This document shows positions 57,378 to 64,000 of a DNA stretch of 64,000 nt, piece by piece; within the stretch, counting starts at the first letter, position 1, and each line of letters starts with the position of its first letter. Source of the stretch: Mycobacterium florentinum (GTDB taxonomy: Bacteria > Actinomycetota > Actinomycetes > Mycobacteriales > Mycobacteriaceae); the NCBI RefSeq assembly GCF_010730355.1, contig NZ_AP022576.1:5208001-5272000 (forward strand), read 5' to 3'. The notes under the pieces were generated by a model. It was not told where the DNA came from. It saw only the letters and a list, made by a program, of their open reading frames with translations, and made no database searches. The position numbers and the translations under genes are program-made.

Positions 57378-59228
57378 TTATCGGTTGAACCGACCGTCGA
57401 GATACTCGGCCCGGCACGCGTTGCGGGCGAGTTTGCCGCTGGTGGTGCGTGGGATCGTGCCGGCGGCGACGAGCCGGATATCGGCCACCCGGACCTGATG
57501 CTCGCGTGCGACCGCGGCGCGCACCGCCGCGGCGATCGCCTCGGGATCCGCGCGCCCGACACCGGCGGCGCGTTCGGCGACCACGACCAGCTGCTCGGCG
57601 GAGCCGCCGTTGGCAGCGTCGGCCGGAACGGAGAACGCGGCGACGTAGCCGGTTCGGATGGCCGGTGAGGAATGGCTGACGGTGGTTTCGATGTCGTGCG
57701 GGTAGTGGTTGCGACCGTCGATGATGATGAGGTCCTTGATCCGTCCGGTCAGGTAGATCTCGCCGTCGATGTACACGCCGAGATCGCCGGTGGCCAGCCA
57801 GTAGCAGTTGTCCGGGGCGCCCTCGGCGTGGCTGCCCCGCTCGAGCCGGGCCTGCAGCTTGTTGCCGAACGTGCGCTGCGATTCTTCCTCGCGCCCGAAA
57901 TAGCCGCGGGCGATGTTGTTGCCGTGCAGCCAGATCTCGCCGACCCCGCCGTCCGGCACCTCGGCACCGTCCGGGCCGGCGATCACCGCCCAGACGTCAC
58001 GGAAGGGCCGGCCGCAGGAGACATACGCGACCGCACCTTGGGCGTCCGGCTCGACGATCACCGCGTGCCCGGCGGCGAGCTGAACACGGTCGAGAAACAC
58101 CCCGTGGGCCGCCGCGTCCGGGGCGGTCATGGCCACTCCCAGCGTCGCCTCCGCCATCCCGTAGGCCGGTTTGACCGCCGTCGCGGGTAGACCGTGAGCA
58201 GCGAACGCCTCGGTGAATTTCTCGATGGCCGACATGGTCACCGGCTCGGAGCCGTTGAGCAGGCCAACCACGTTGTGCAGGTCGATGGCGACACCGTCGG
58301 GGGGTAGTCCCCGTTCGGCGGCCAGCTCATACGCGAAATTGGGGGCGGCAGCGAACGTCGGGCCGTTGGCGGCTTCCGCGCTCAGCTCTTTGATCCACCG
58401 GAACGGCCGACGGACGAATGCCATCGGATCCAGCAGCGTGAGGTATTCGCCACCGCACAACGCCGGGAACATGATCATGATCAAGCCCATGTCGTGGTAC
58501 AGCGGCAACCAGCTGACGCTGTGCGTGTTTCGGTGCAGGTCGGCGCCCAGGATCATCTGCAGCACGTTGGTAACCACCGCGCGATGCGTGACTTCCACGC
58601 CGGCCGGGCTGCGCGTCGACCCCGACGTGTACTGCAGATACGCGGTGTCGTCGGTGCCGATGGTCGGCTCGGTGAACATCGAGGCCAGCGATGCCGGGAT
58701 CGCGTCGACCGCGATCAATCGCGGCCGGCCGACCACCGGGTGCGCGCGCAGCGATTCCCGCACCGACTCGGCCGCCGCGGTGGTCGTCAACACCACGGCG
58801 GGCCGAGCGTCGGCCAGCACCGCCGTCAGCCGCTCGGTATGACCGGCCAGGCTCGGGGCGAACAGCGGGACCGCGATATTGCCCGCATGGACGGCGGCGA
58901 AGAACGAGGCCACGTACTCCAGGCCCTGTGGCGCCAGGATCGCGACGCGGTCTCCGGGCTTGGCGACCTGCTGCAGGCGGGCGCCGATCGCCCGGACCTG
59001 AGTCCACAGGTCATTCCAGCTCAGTTCCAGGACGCGGCCGTCCTGCTCCTTCGCGTAGTCGATGAACCGGTACGACGGACGGTCACCGAACGAGGCACGG
59101 TTTTGATCGAAGAACGAGGTGAGCGTCAAACCGTCGGGCAAGTGAATCGAGCCGTCGGCGAGTACGTAATCGTTTATGTCAGCCGCGAGTGGCTTAACAG
59201 CATCTATCGACAGATGGGGCCGTCCCAT
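57378..59228 (-). CDS. Fatty-acyl-AMP ligase (FadD32-like)
   Basis: 616 residues of the adenylate-forming family. The P-loop is YTSGSTRSPAG (200-210). The region PMAFVRRPFRWIKEL is the insertion typical of acyl-AMP ligases (FAAL), which hand the fatty acid to an ACP or polyketide synthase and not to CoA. GRIKDLIIIDGRNHYPHDIE and the final TTSGKLARNACRAEYL also resemble FadD32. No polyketide synthase or ACP lies alongside in this window, so its partner is unknown. A CRP-like site lies 75 bases upstream. Confidence 0.9.
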   Translation of the reverse strand: MGRPHLSIDAVKPLAADINDYVLADGSIHLPDGLTLTSFFDQNRASFGDRPSYRFIDYAKEQDGRVLELSWNDLWTQVRAIGARLQQVAKPGDRVAILAPQGLEYVASFFAAVHAGNIAVPLFAPSLAGHTERLTAVLADARPAVVLTTTAAAESVRESLRAHPVVGRPRLIAVDAIPASLASMFTEPTIGTDDTAYLQYTSGSTRSPAGVEVTHRAVVTNVLQMILGADLHRNTHSVSWLPLYHDMGLIMIMFPALCGGEYLTLLDPMAFVRRPFRWIKELSAEAANGPTFAAAPNFAYELAAERGLPPDGVAIDLHNVVGLLNGSEPVTMSAIEKFTEAFAAHGLPATAVKPAYGMAEATLGVAMTAPDAAAHGVFLDRVQLAAGHAVIVEPDAQGAVAYVSCGRPFRDVWAVIAGPDGAEVPDGGVGEIWLHGNNIARGYFGREEESQRTFGNKLQARLERGSHAEGAPDNCYWLATGDLGVYIDGEIYLTGRIKDLIIIDGRNHYPHDIETTVSHSSPAIRTGYVAAFSVPADAANGGSAEQLVVVAERAAGVGRADPEAIAAAVRAAVAREHQVRVADIRLVAAGTIPRTTSGKLARNACRAEYLDGRFNR

Positions 59229-59302
59229 GTTGAGAGAATAAGAGAGTTACTTAGTCTTTTGCTCCACCGGGTGGGTGTGTCGCATCCGACGTTCGGTAAC
59301 GA

Positions 59303-59318
59303 TGTGATTTATGTCACG
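59303..59318. promoter_or_regulatory. CRP-type cAMP receptor site
   Basis: TGTGA-TTTATG-TCACG matches the CRP consensus TGTGA-N6-TCACA at 9 of 10 defined bases and contains the perfect GTGA/TCAC palindrome. It is 75 bases upstream of the acyl-AMP ligase start in an otherwise featureless 240-base gap. A position of this kind fits activation of the ligase gene by mycobacterial CRP. Confidence 0.65.
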
Positions 59319-59468
59319 TCACAACGGCGCGATGACCAGCGGATTTGGTCGGAAATGCACCGCGGCATCCGTCGTTGTCGGCGCGGAAAGTGTTGGCACA
59401 ACTCGTCGCTGGGGATCGCGGCGCGGGTTTGGCATCGGCGCTGAGCCTGGTGCCGAACCGCGGACGCA

Positions 59469-60290
59469 TCAGTATTGGCTGGACCCCTGATCCACCCGGA
59501 TCTGGGCGGCGGTGACCTTGCGCGACTCGTCGCTCGCCAGCCAGCACACGGCGTCGGCGATCTCTTCCGGCTCGGCAACCCAGTCGGGCAGAAACGGCGT
59601 CAGGACGTGCGCCAGCTGGGGGTTGGTTTCCATCGCCCTGGCCACCGCCTCGACCATGTCGCCGGAACCCATCTGCGTGTTCACCGGGCCCGGGTGCACG
59701 CTGTTGACCCGGATCGAGTGCTTGCCCAATTCGGCGGCGAAGGCCCGGGCCAGCCCGGTGACGGCGTGCTTGCTGGCGGTGTAGTGCACCATGAACGGCT
59801 GCTGCTTTGCCCCGGCCGCCGAGCTGATCAGGATGATCGAGCCGCCGCGCCCACCTTCGATGATCTTGTCCGCGCCGGCCATCACGGTGTTCCAGGTGCC
59901 CGTCACGTTGATGTCCAGCACGTCGCCGAAGTCTTCCGGCGTGATCTCGTTCCACGGCTGGGGGGCGGCAACCCCGGCGTTGGCCACGATGATGTCCAGG
60001 CGGCCCAGTGCGGCGACGCCGTCGTCGACGGCCTTGCGCAGCGCCGCCAGGTCGCGGGTGTCGACGACCGAGGCGACGATGCGCCGGTTTGTCTGCTCGA
60101 CCAGGCGAACGGTTTCGGCGAGGTCTTCCTCGGTCGCCGGATCGTAGGGAACGCACGACGGGAGCTTGCCGGCGATATCGACGGCGATGATGTCGGCGCC
60201 TTCCTCGGCCATCCGCACGGCATGGGCGCGACCCTGGCCGCGCGCCGCTCCGGTGATGAAAGCGACTCGGCCCTCGAGCTTGCCCGGCAT
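59469..60290 (-). CDS. SDR oxidoreductase, mycofactocin-coupled type
   Basis: 273 residues of the short-chain dehydrogenase fold. The NAD site is GAARGQGRAHA (14-24), NAG lies at 104-106, and the catalytic residues are S156/S157, Y170 and K174. The extra segment after strand 2 (ending near ATEEDLAETVRLVE) and the AHAVRMAEEGADIIAVDI stretch mark the group whose nicotinamide is bound tightly and reoxidised by mycofactocin. The ATG overlaps the stop of the acyl-CoA dehydrogenase gene (TAATG), so they are coupled. The substrate is unknown, probably an alcohol or hydroxyacyl compound. Confidence 0.88.
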   Translation of the reverse strand: MPGKLEGRVAFITGAARGQGRAHAVRMAEEGADIIAVDIAGKLPSCVPYDPATEEDLAETVRLVEQTNRRIVASVVDTRDLAALRKAVDDGVAALGRLDIIVANAGVAAPQPWNEITPEDFGDVLDINVTGTWNTVMAGADKIIEGGRGGSIILISSAAGAKQQPFMVHYTASKHAVTGLARAFAAELGKHSIRVNSVHPGPVNTQMGSGDMVEAVARAMETNPQLAHVLTPFLPDWVAEPEEIADAVCWLASDESRKVTAAQIRVDQGSSQY

Positions 60291-61489
60291 TACCGCTCCT
60301 TCGCTGTAGCCCGCCCCGCCGCTTTGACGAGGTTGGACCCGATGATCAGACGCTGAATCTCGCTGGTGCCCTCGTACAGCCGCAGCAACCGCACGTCGCG
60401 GTAGATGCGCTCGACGGTAACGCCGCGCATGTAACCGCTGCCACCGTGAATCTGGACCGCGAGATCCGCGACGTTGCCGGCCATTTCGGTGCAGAAGACC
60501 TTCGCGGCCGACGGCGCAATCCGGCGATCCTCGTCGGCGACCCACAACCGGGCCGCATCACGCACCAGCGCCCGGCCCGCCATCACCCCGGTCTGCTGGT
60601 CGGCCAGCATCGCCTGTACCAGCTGGAAGTCGCCGATCGGCGTCCCGCCCTGGGTCGCGGTGGCGGCATACGCGACGGATTCGTCGAGGGCACGCGTCGC
60701 CGCGCCGACCGCGAGCGCGGCGATGTGGACCCGGCCACGCGCCAGCGAGGTCATCGCGGCCCGGTAGCCGACGTCTTCGCTGCCGCCGACGAGCGCATCG
60801 GACCCGACGCGGACGTCGGTGAGGTTGACGTCGGCCGTCCAGGCGCCTTCCTGGCCCATCTTGGCGTCCTTGGCGCCCACCTCGACGCCCGCGGTGTCCG
60901 CGGGAACCAGGAAGACGGCAATGCCCGGGCCCTGGTCGTCGGCGGGCCGGGTGCGCGCGAACACCACGAACAGGTCCGCGACGGGTGCGTTGGTGATGAA
61001 GCGCTTCTGGCCCGAGATCACCCAGTGGTCGTGGTCCCGAACGGCTTTGGTGCGCAAGCCGGCCGGGTTGGATCCGGCGCCGGGTTCGGTCAGCGCGAAG
61101 GAGGCGACGACGTCGCCGGATGCGATCGACTCCAGCCAGCGCGATTTCTGCTCGTCGGTGCCGAACCCGACCAGAACTTGACCGGCGATGCCGTTGTTGG
61201 TGCCGAACATCGAACGCAGGGCCAGCGACGTGTAGCCCAGCTCCATCGCCAGTTCGACGTCTTGCATCAGGTCGAGGCCGAGGCCGCCCCATTCCTGGGG
61301 AATCGCGTAGCCGAACAGCCCCATCTTCTTGGCCTCGTCGCGCAGGTCGTCGGGGACGCGATCCTCGTCGAGGATTTCCTGCTCGCGGGGGACGACGGCG
61401 GTTCGGACGAATTGCCTTGTCTGAGCAAGGATCTCGCGGAAATCGTCGTCCGACACTGCGGTGGATTCGGCGGTGGCCATCGGCTCCAC
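60290..61489 (-). CDS. Acyl-CoA dehydrogenase
   Basis: 399 residues (ATG 61489; ATG 61480 is an alternative). Flavin-site motifs are FALTEPGAGSNPAGL and the later IHGGSGYMRG; the catalytic base is E373 in LYEGTSEIQ. It makes the alpha-beta double bond of acyl-CoA. It is first of a two-gene operon with the SDR and is divergent from fabG2 across a palindromic site. Confidence 0.92.
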   Translation of the reverse strand: MEPMATAESTAVSDDDFREILAQTRQFVRTAVVPREQEILDEDRVPDDLRDEAKKMGLFGYAIPQEWGGLGLDLMQDVELAMELGYTSLALRSMFGTNNGIAGQVLVGFGTDEQKSRWLESIASGDVVASFALTEPGAGSNPAGLRTKAVRDHDHWVISGQKRFITNAPVADLFVVFARTRPADDQGPGIAVFLVPADTAGVEVGAKDAKMGQEGAWTADVNLTDVRVGSDALVGGSEDVGYRAAMTSLARGRVHIAALAVGAATRALDESVAYAATATQGGTPIGDFQLVQAMLADQQTGVMAGRALVRDAARLWVADEDRRIAPSAAKVFCTEMAGNVADLAVQIHGGSGYMRGVTVERIYRDVRLLRLYEGTSEIQRLIIGSNLVKAAGRATAKER

Positions 61490-61533
61490 ACTCCTCTCCC
61501 TGCCCGGGATACCCCGGTCCAGGGCAGGATCCT

Positions 61534-61552
61534 ATATCAAATATGATATTTG
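61534..61552. promoter_or_regulatory. AT-rich double palindrome between divergent lipid operons
   Basis: ATATCA-AATA-TGATAT (61534-61549) and CAAATAT-G-ATATTTG (61538-61552) are two perfect palindromes that overlap. The surroundings are GC-rich, so the AT block stands out. It lies 45 bases from the acyl-CoA dehydrogenase start and about 50 from fabG2. A TetR- or GntR-type repressor here could control both operons; the same block may also hold -10 elements. Confidence 0.6.
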
Positions 61553-61600
61553 CCTTGAGGTGCCCGGCAGTAGCGAAAACAGTGAAGGATGTGGGTCCAG

Positions 61601-62341
61601 GTGTCGTTGTTGACAGGTCAGACGGCGGTAATCACAGGCGGAGCGCAAGGACTGGGTCTGGCCATCGCGGAGCGCTTTGTCGCCGAGGGTGCGCGCGTTG
61701 TGCTCGGCGACGTCAACCTCGAGGAAACCCAGGTCGCGGCCAAGCAGCTGGGCGGTGACGACGTCGCCGTCGCGGTCCGCTGCGATGTCACGCAGTCGTC
61801 CGACGTCGAAACCCTGATCCAGACCGCGGTCGAGCGGTTCGGTGGCCTGGACATCATGGTCAACAACGCCGGGATCACCCGCGACGCGACGATGCGCAAG
61901 ATGACCGAGGAGCAGTTCGACCAGGTTATTTCGGTGCACCTGAAGGGAACCTGGAACGGCACCCGGCTGGCGGCCGCGATCATGCGGGAAAACAAGCGAG
62001 GCGCGATCATCAACATGTCCTCGGTGTCGGGGAAGGTCGGCATGGTCGGGCAGACCAACTACTCGGCGGCCAAGGCCGGCATCGTCGGCATGACCAAGGC
62101 CGCCGCCAAGGAGCTGGCCTACCTGGGTGTGCGGGTCAACGCGATCGCACCCGGTTTGATCCGGTCAGCCATGACTGAGGCTATGCCGCAACGCATTTGG
62201 GACTCGAAGGTCGCCGAGGTGCCGATGGGCCGGGCCGGCGAGCCCAGTGAGGTCGCCAGCGTGGCGCTGTTCCTGGCGTCCGACCTGTCGTCGTACATGA
62301 CCGGCACCGTCATGGAGATCACCGGCGGCCGCCACCTATGA
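61601..62341 (+). CDS. fabG2: SDR 3-oxoacyl reductase FabG2
   Basis: 246 residues. The NAD(P) site is [13 protein letters not shown] lies at 88-91, and the catalytic set is S141, Y154 and K158. It agrees closely with Rv1350 over its length. I prefer GTG at 61601, which gives the family N-terminus [13 protein letters not shown] and a better spacing from AAGG; ATG at 61589 is the alternative. It overlaps the thiolase start (ATGA). Confidence 0.91.
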   Translation: MSLLTGQTAVITGGAQGLGLAIAERFVAEGARVVLGDVNLEETQVAAKQLGGDDVAVAVRCDVTQSSDVETLIQTAVERFGGLDIMVNNAGITRDATMRKMTEEQFDQVISVHLKGTWNGTRLAAAIMRENKRGAIINMSSVSGKVGMVGQTNYSAAKAGIVGMTKAAAKELAYLGVRVNAIAPGLIRSAMTEAMPQRIWDSKVAEVPMGRAGEPSEVASVALFLASDLSSYMTGTVMEITGGRHL

Positions 62342-63558
62342 GTGCTCTCCGCGAGGTCGTCATCTGCGAGCCCGTCCGGACGCCGATCGGCCGTTACGGC
62401 GGAATGTTCTCCTCGCGCAGTGCCGTTGACCTCGGGGTCACCGCGCTGAAAGGGTTGCTCGATCGAACCGGGCTGGCTCCCGATGCCGTGCAAGACGTGA
62501 TTCTCGGCCACTGCTATCCCAACAGCGATGCGCCCGCGATCGGGCGCGTGGTGGCGTTGGATGCCGGGTTGCCGGTGACGGTGCCCGGCATGCAGGTGGA
62601 CCGTCGCTGCGGCTCGGGTCTGCAGGCAGTGATTCAGGCGGGCCTGCAGGTGGGCGCCGGCGACAACGACCTCGTCGTCGCCGGGGGATGCGAAAGCATG
62701 AGCAACGTCGCCTTCTACTCCACCGACATGCGTTGGGGAGGGGCTCGCGACGGCGTACGGGTGCACGACGGGCTGGCCCGCGGGCGCACGACCGCCGGCG
62801 GCCGTCACTACCCGGTTGCGGGCGGGATGCTCGAGACCGCCGAGAACTTGCGCCGCCAGTACGGCATAACACGTCAGGAGCAGGACGAGCTCGCGGTGCG
62901 GTCGCATCAGCGTGCGGTGGCCGCGCAGAAGGACGGCGTGCTGGCCTCGGAAATAATCCCGGTGATCATCCCCGGTCGACAGGGCGACGACGTGATCGAC
63001 ACCGACGAGCATCCCCGCGCCGACACCTCGGTGGAGTCGTTGAGCAAGCTCAAACCTGTTCTGCGCAACGATGATCCGGAGGCAACGGTCACGGCCGGCA
63101 ACGCCAGCGGCCAGAACGACGCCGCGTCCATGTGTGTGGTGACCACGCGGGACAAGGCATCCGAGTACGGCCTGACCCCGCTGGTCCGGATCGTGTCGTG
63201 GGGACTGGCGGGGGTGGCGCCCAAGATCATGGGGATCGGCCCGGTGCCCGCCACCGAGGTGGCGCTGGCCAAAGCCGGCCTGCAACTGTCCGACATCGAC
63301 CTCATCGAGCTCAACGAGGCCTTTGCCGCTCAAGCACTGGCGGTGACACGCGAATGGAAGTTCGGCGCTGCCGATTTCGACCGAACCAACGTGCACGGCT
63401 CGGGGATCTCGCTGGGCCACCCGGTCGGTGCGACCGGCGGACGCATGCTCGCCACCTTGGCGCGTGAGCTCAATCGTCGCCAGGCGCGCTACGGACTGGA
63501 GACCATGTGCATCGGAGGCGGGCAAGGCCTGGCCGCGATTTTCGAAAGGATCGCTTGA
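62338..63558 (+). CDS. Acetyl-CoA acetyltransferase / thiolase
   Basis: 406 residues. Catalytic residues are C91 ([10 protein letters not shown]), H361 ([10 protein letters not shown]) and C391 (MCIGGGQG). It is a degradative-type thiolase, distinct from fadA4 in the same window. Coupled to fabG2 by ATGA and followed after 1 base by the CoA-transferase gene, it completes a beta-oxidation set: dehydrogenase, hydroxyacyl dehydrogenase and thiolase. Confidence 0.93.
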   Translation: MSALREVVICEPVRTPIGRYGGMFSSRSAVDLGVTALKGLLDRTGLAPDAVQDVILGHCYPNSDAPAIGRVVALDAGLPVTVPGMQVDRRCGSGLQAVIQAGLQVGAGDNDLVVAGGCESMSNVAFYSTDMRWGGARDGVRVHDGLARGRTTAGGRHYPVAGGMLETAENLRRQYGITRQEQDELAVRSHQRAVAAQKDGVLASEIIPVIIPGRQGDDVIDTDEHPRADTSVESLSKLKPVLRNDDPEATVTAGNASGQNDAASMCVVTTRDKASEYGLTPLVRIVSWGLAGVAPKIMGIGPVPATEVALAKAGLQLSDIDLIELNEAFAAQALAVTREWKFGAADFDRTNVHGSGISLGHPVGATGGRMLATLARELNRRQARYGLETMCIGGGQGLAAIFERIA

Positions 63559-63559
63559 C

Positions 63560-64000
63560 GTGCAGCCGCTCAGCGGGGTTACCGTCATCGAGATATCCAG
63601 CTTCGTCGCCGCGCCACTGTGCGGTGTGACGCTGAATCAACTTGGCGCACAAGTAATCCGTGTCGATCCGATCGGCGGCGCCTCGGACGTGAAGCGCTGG
63701 CCGCTGGCCGCCGACGGCACGTCGATCTACTGGACCGGGCTGAACAGGGGGAAGCGCTCGGCCACCATCGACGTGCGCTCGCCCGAGGGGCAAGAACTGG
63801 TGCAGCGGCTGGTTACCGACGGCGACGGCATCGTCGTGACCAATGCGGTGCTGCCCTGGCTCAGCCATGAAGTGTTGGCGGCCAAGCGTTCCGACGTCAT
63901 CCATGTGCAGCTACTCGGGCGCGGCGACGGGTCCACCGGGGTCGACTACACCGTCAACGCGGCCATCGGTTATCCACTGGTGACCGGACCGGCCAACCAG
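63560..64000 (+). CDS. CaiB/BaiF family III CoA-transferase (5' part)
   Basis: The first 147 codons of a family III CoA-transferase, running off the window. It opens PLSGVTVIEISSFVAAPLCG and has GLNRGKRSATIDVRSPEGQ, both typical. The catalytic aspartate, near residue 169 in the family, lies beyond the end. The GTG at 63560 is 1 base after the thiolase stop. It would move CoA between acids, so it could activate the substrate of this cluster. Confidence 0.9.
   Translation, partial: MQPLSGVTVIEISSFVAAPLCGVTLNQLGAQVIRVDPIGGASDVKRWPLAADGTSIYWTGLNRGKRSATIDVRSPEGQELVQRLVTDGDGIVVTNAVLPWLSHEVLAAKRSDVIHVQLLGRGDGSTGVDYTVNAAIGYPLVTGPANQ

Overview
The window is chromosomal DNA of a Mycobacterium. Order and sequence follow the region that in M. 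tuberculosis runs from the ATP synthase operon (Rv1305-Rv1311) through murA, the rRNA operon, ogt/alkA, nucS, glgB-glgE-glgP, dinG, clpS, mec-cysO-cysM, murI, rphA and rdgB to the second mycobactin cluster (mbtL-mbtM-mbtN-mbtK, irtA-irtB) and fabG2. These comparisons are from memory; no search was run. The proteins look like those of slow growers, yet the 16S gene has the short form of helix 18. That pairing is known from the M. simiae complex, so I place the organism there with moderate confidence. I see no phage genes, insertion sequences, PE/PPE genes or CRISPR.

Layout. 1-6899: end of atpE, then atpF, atpH (b-delta fusion), atpA, atpG, atpD, atpC and a DUF2550 membrane protein in one close-packed + strand operon. 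6925-8821: cobalamin adenosyltransferase (-) and murA (+). 8822-14327: rRNA operon with two near-identical tandem promoters, a long leader, 16S, spacer, 23S, 5S and a strong terminator; the RNase III type stems that flank 16S and 23S can be read directly. 14335-16310: ogt and an Ada-AlkA fusion, translationally coupled. 16359-19368: an accessory stretch absent from the M. tuberculosis arrangement I know (Lrp/AsnC remnant, VOC protein, divergent LysR and MFS genes). It is followed by a PIG-L deacetylase coupled to a membrane adenylyl cyclase.

21794-25640: nucS, a small metal-binding protein, methylmalonyl-CoA epimerase, fadA4 and a thioredoxin-like TPR protein. 25734-32892: alpha-glucan genes glgB, glgE and glgP. 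32889-45155: housekeeping genes for DNA repair, NAD salvage, N-end-rule adaptor, CysO-dependent cysteine synthesis, glutamate racemase, cAMP phosphodiesterase, RNase PH and dITPase, plus one lipoprotein not present at this place in M. tuberculosis.

45306-47675: a ferredoxin-type reductase and a membrane desaturase (Rv3230c/DesA3-like pair) inserted just before the mycobactin genes. 47743-56213: mbtL, mbtM, mbtN and mbtK make and attach the acyl chain of mycobactin, and irtAB imports the carboxymycobactin. IdeR-type iron boxes lie before mbtL, mbtK and irtA. A perfect 40-bp palindrome and a tRNA-Leu sit between mbtK and irtA.

56288-64000: a lipid cluster with an APH-fold kinase, a fatty-acyl-AMP ligase, a mycofactocin-type SDR, an acyl-CoA dehydrogenase, fabG2, a thiolase and the start of a CoA-transferase. 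A CRP-like site lies before the ligase and an AT-rich palindrome lies between the two divergent operons. The cluster resembles a beta-oxidation route, and the kinase raises the possibility of 4-hydroxy-acid use.
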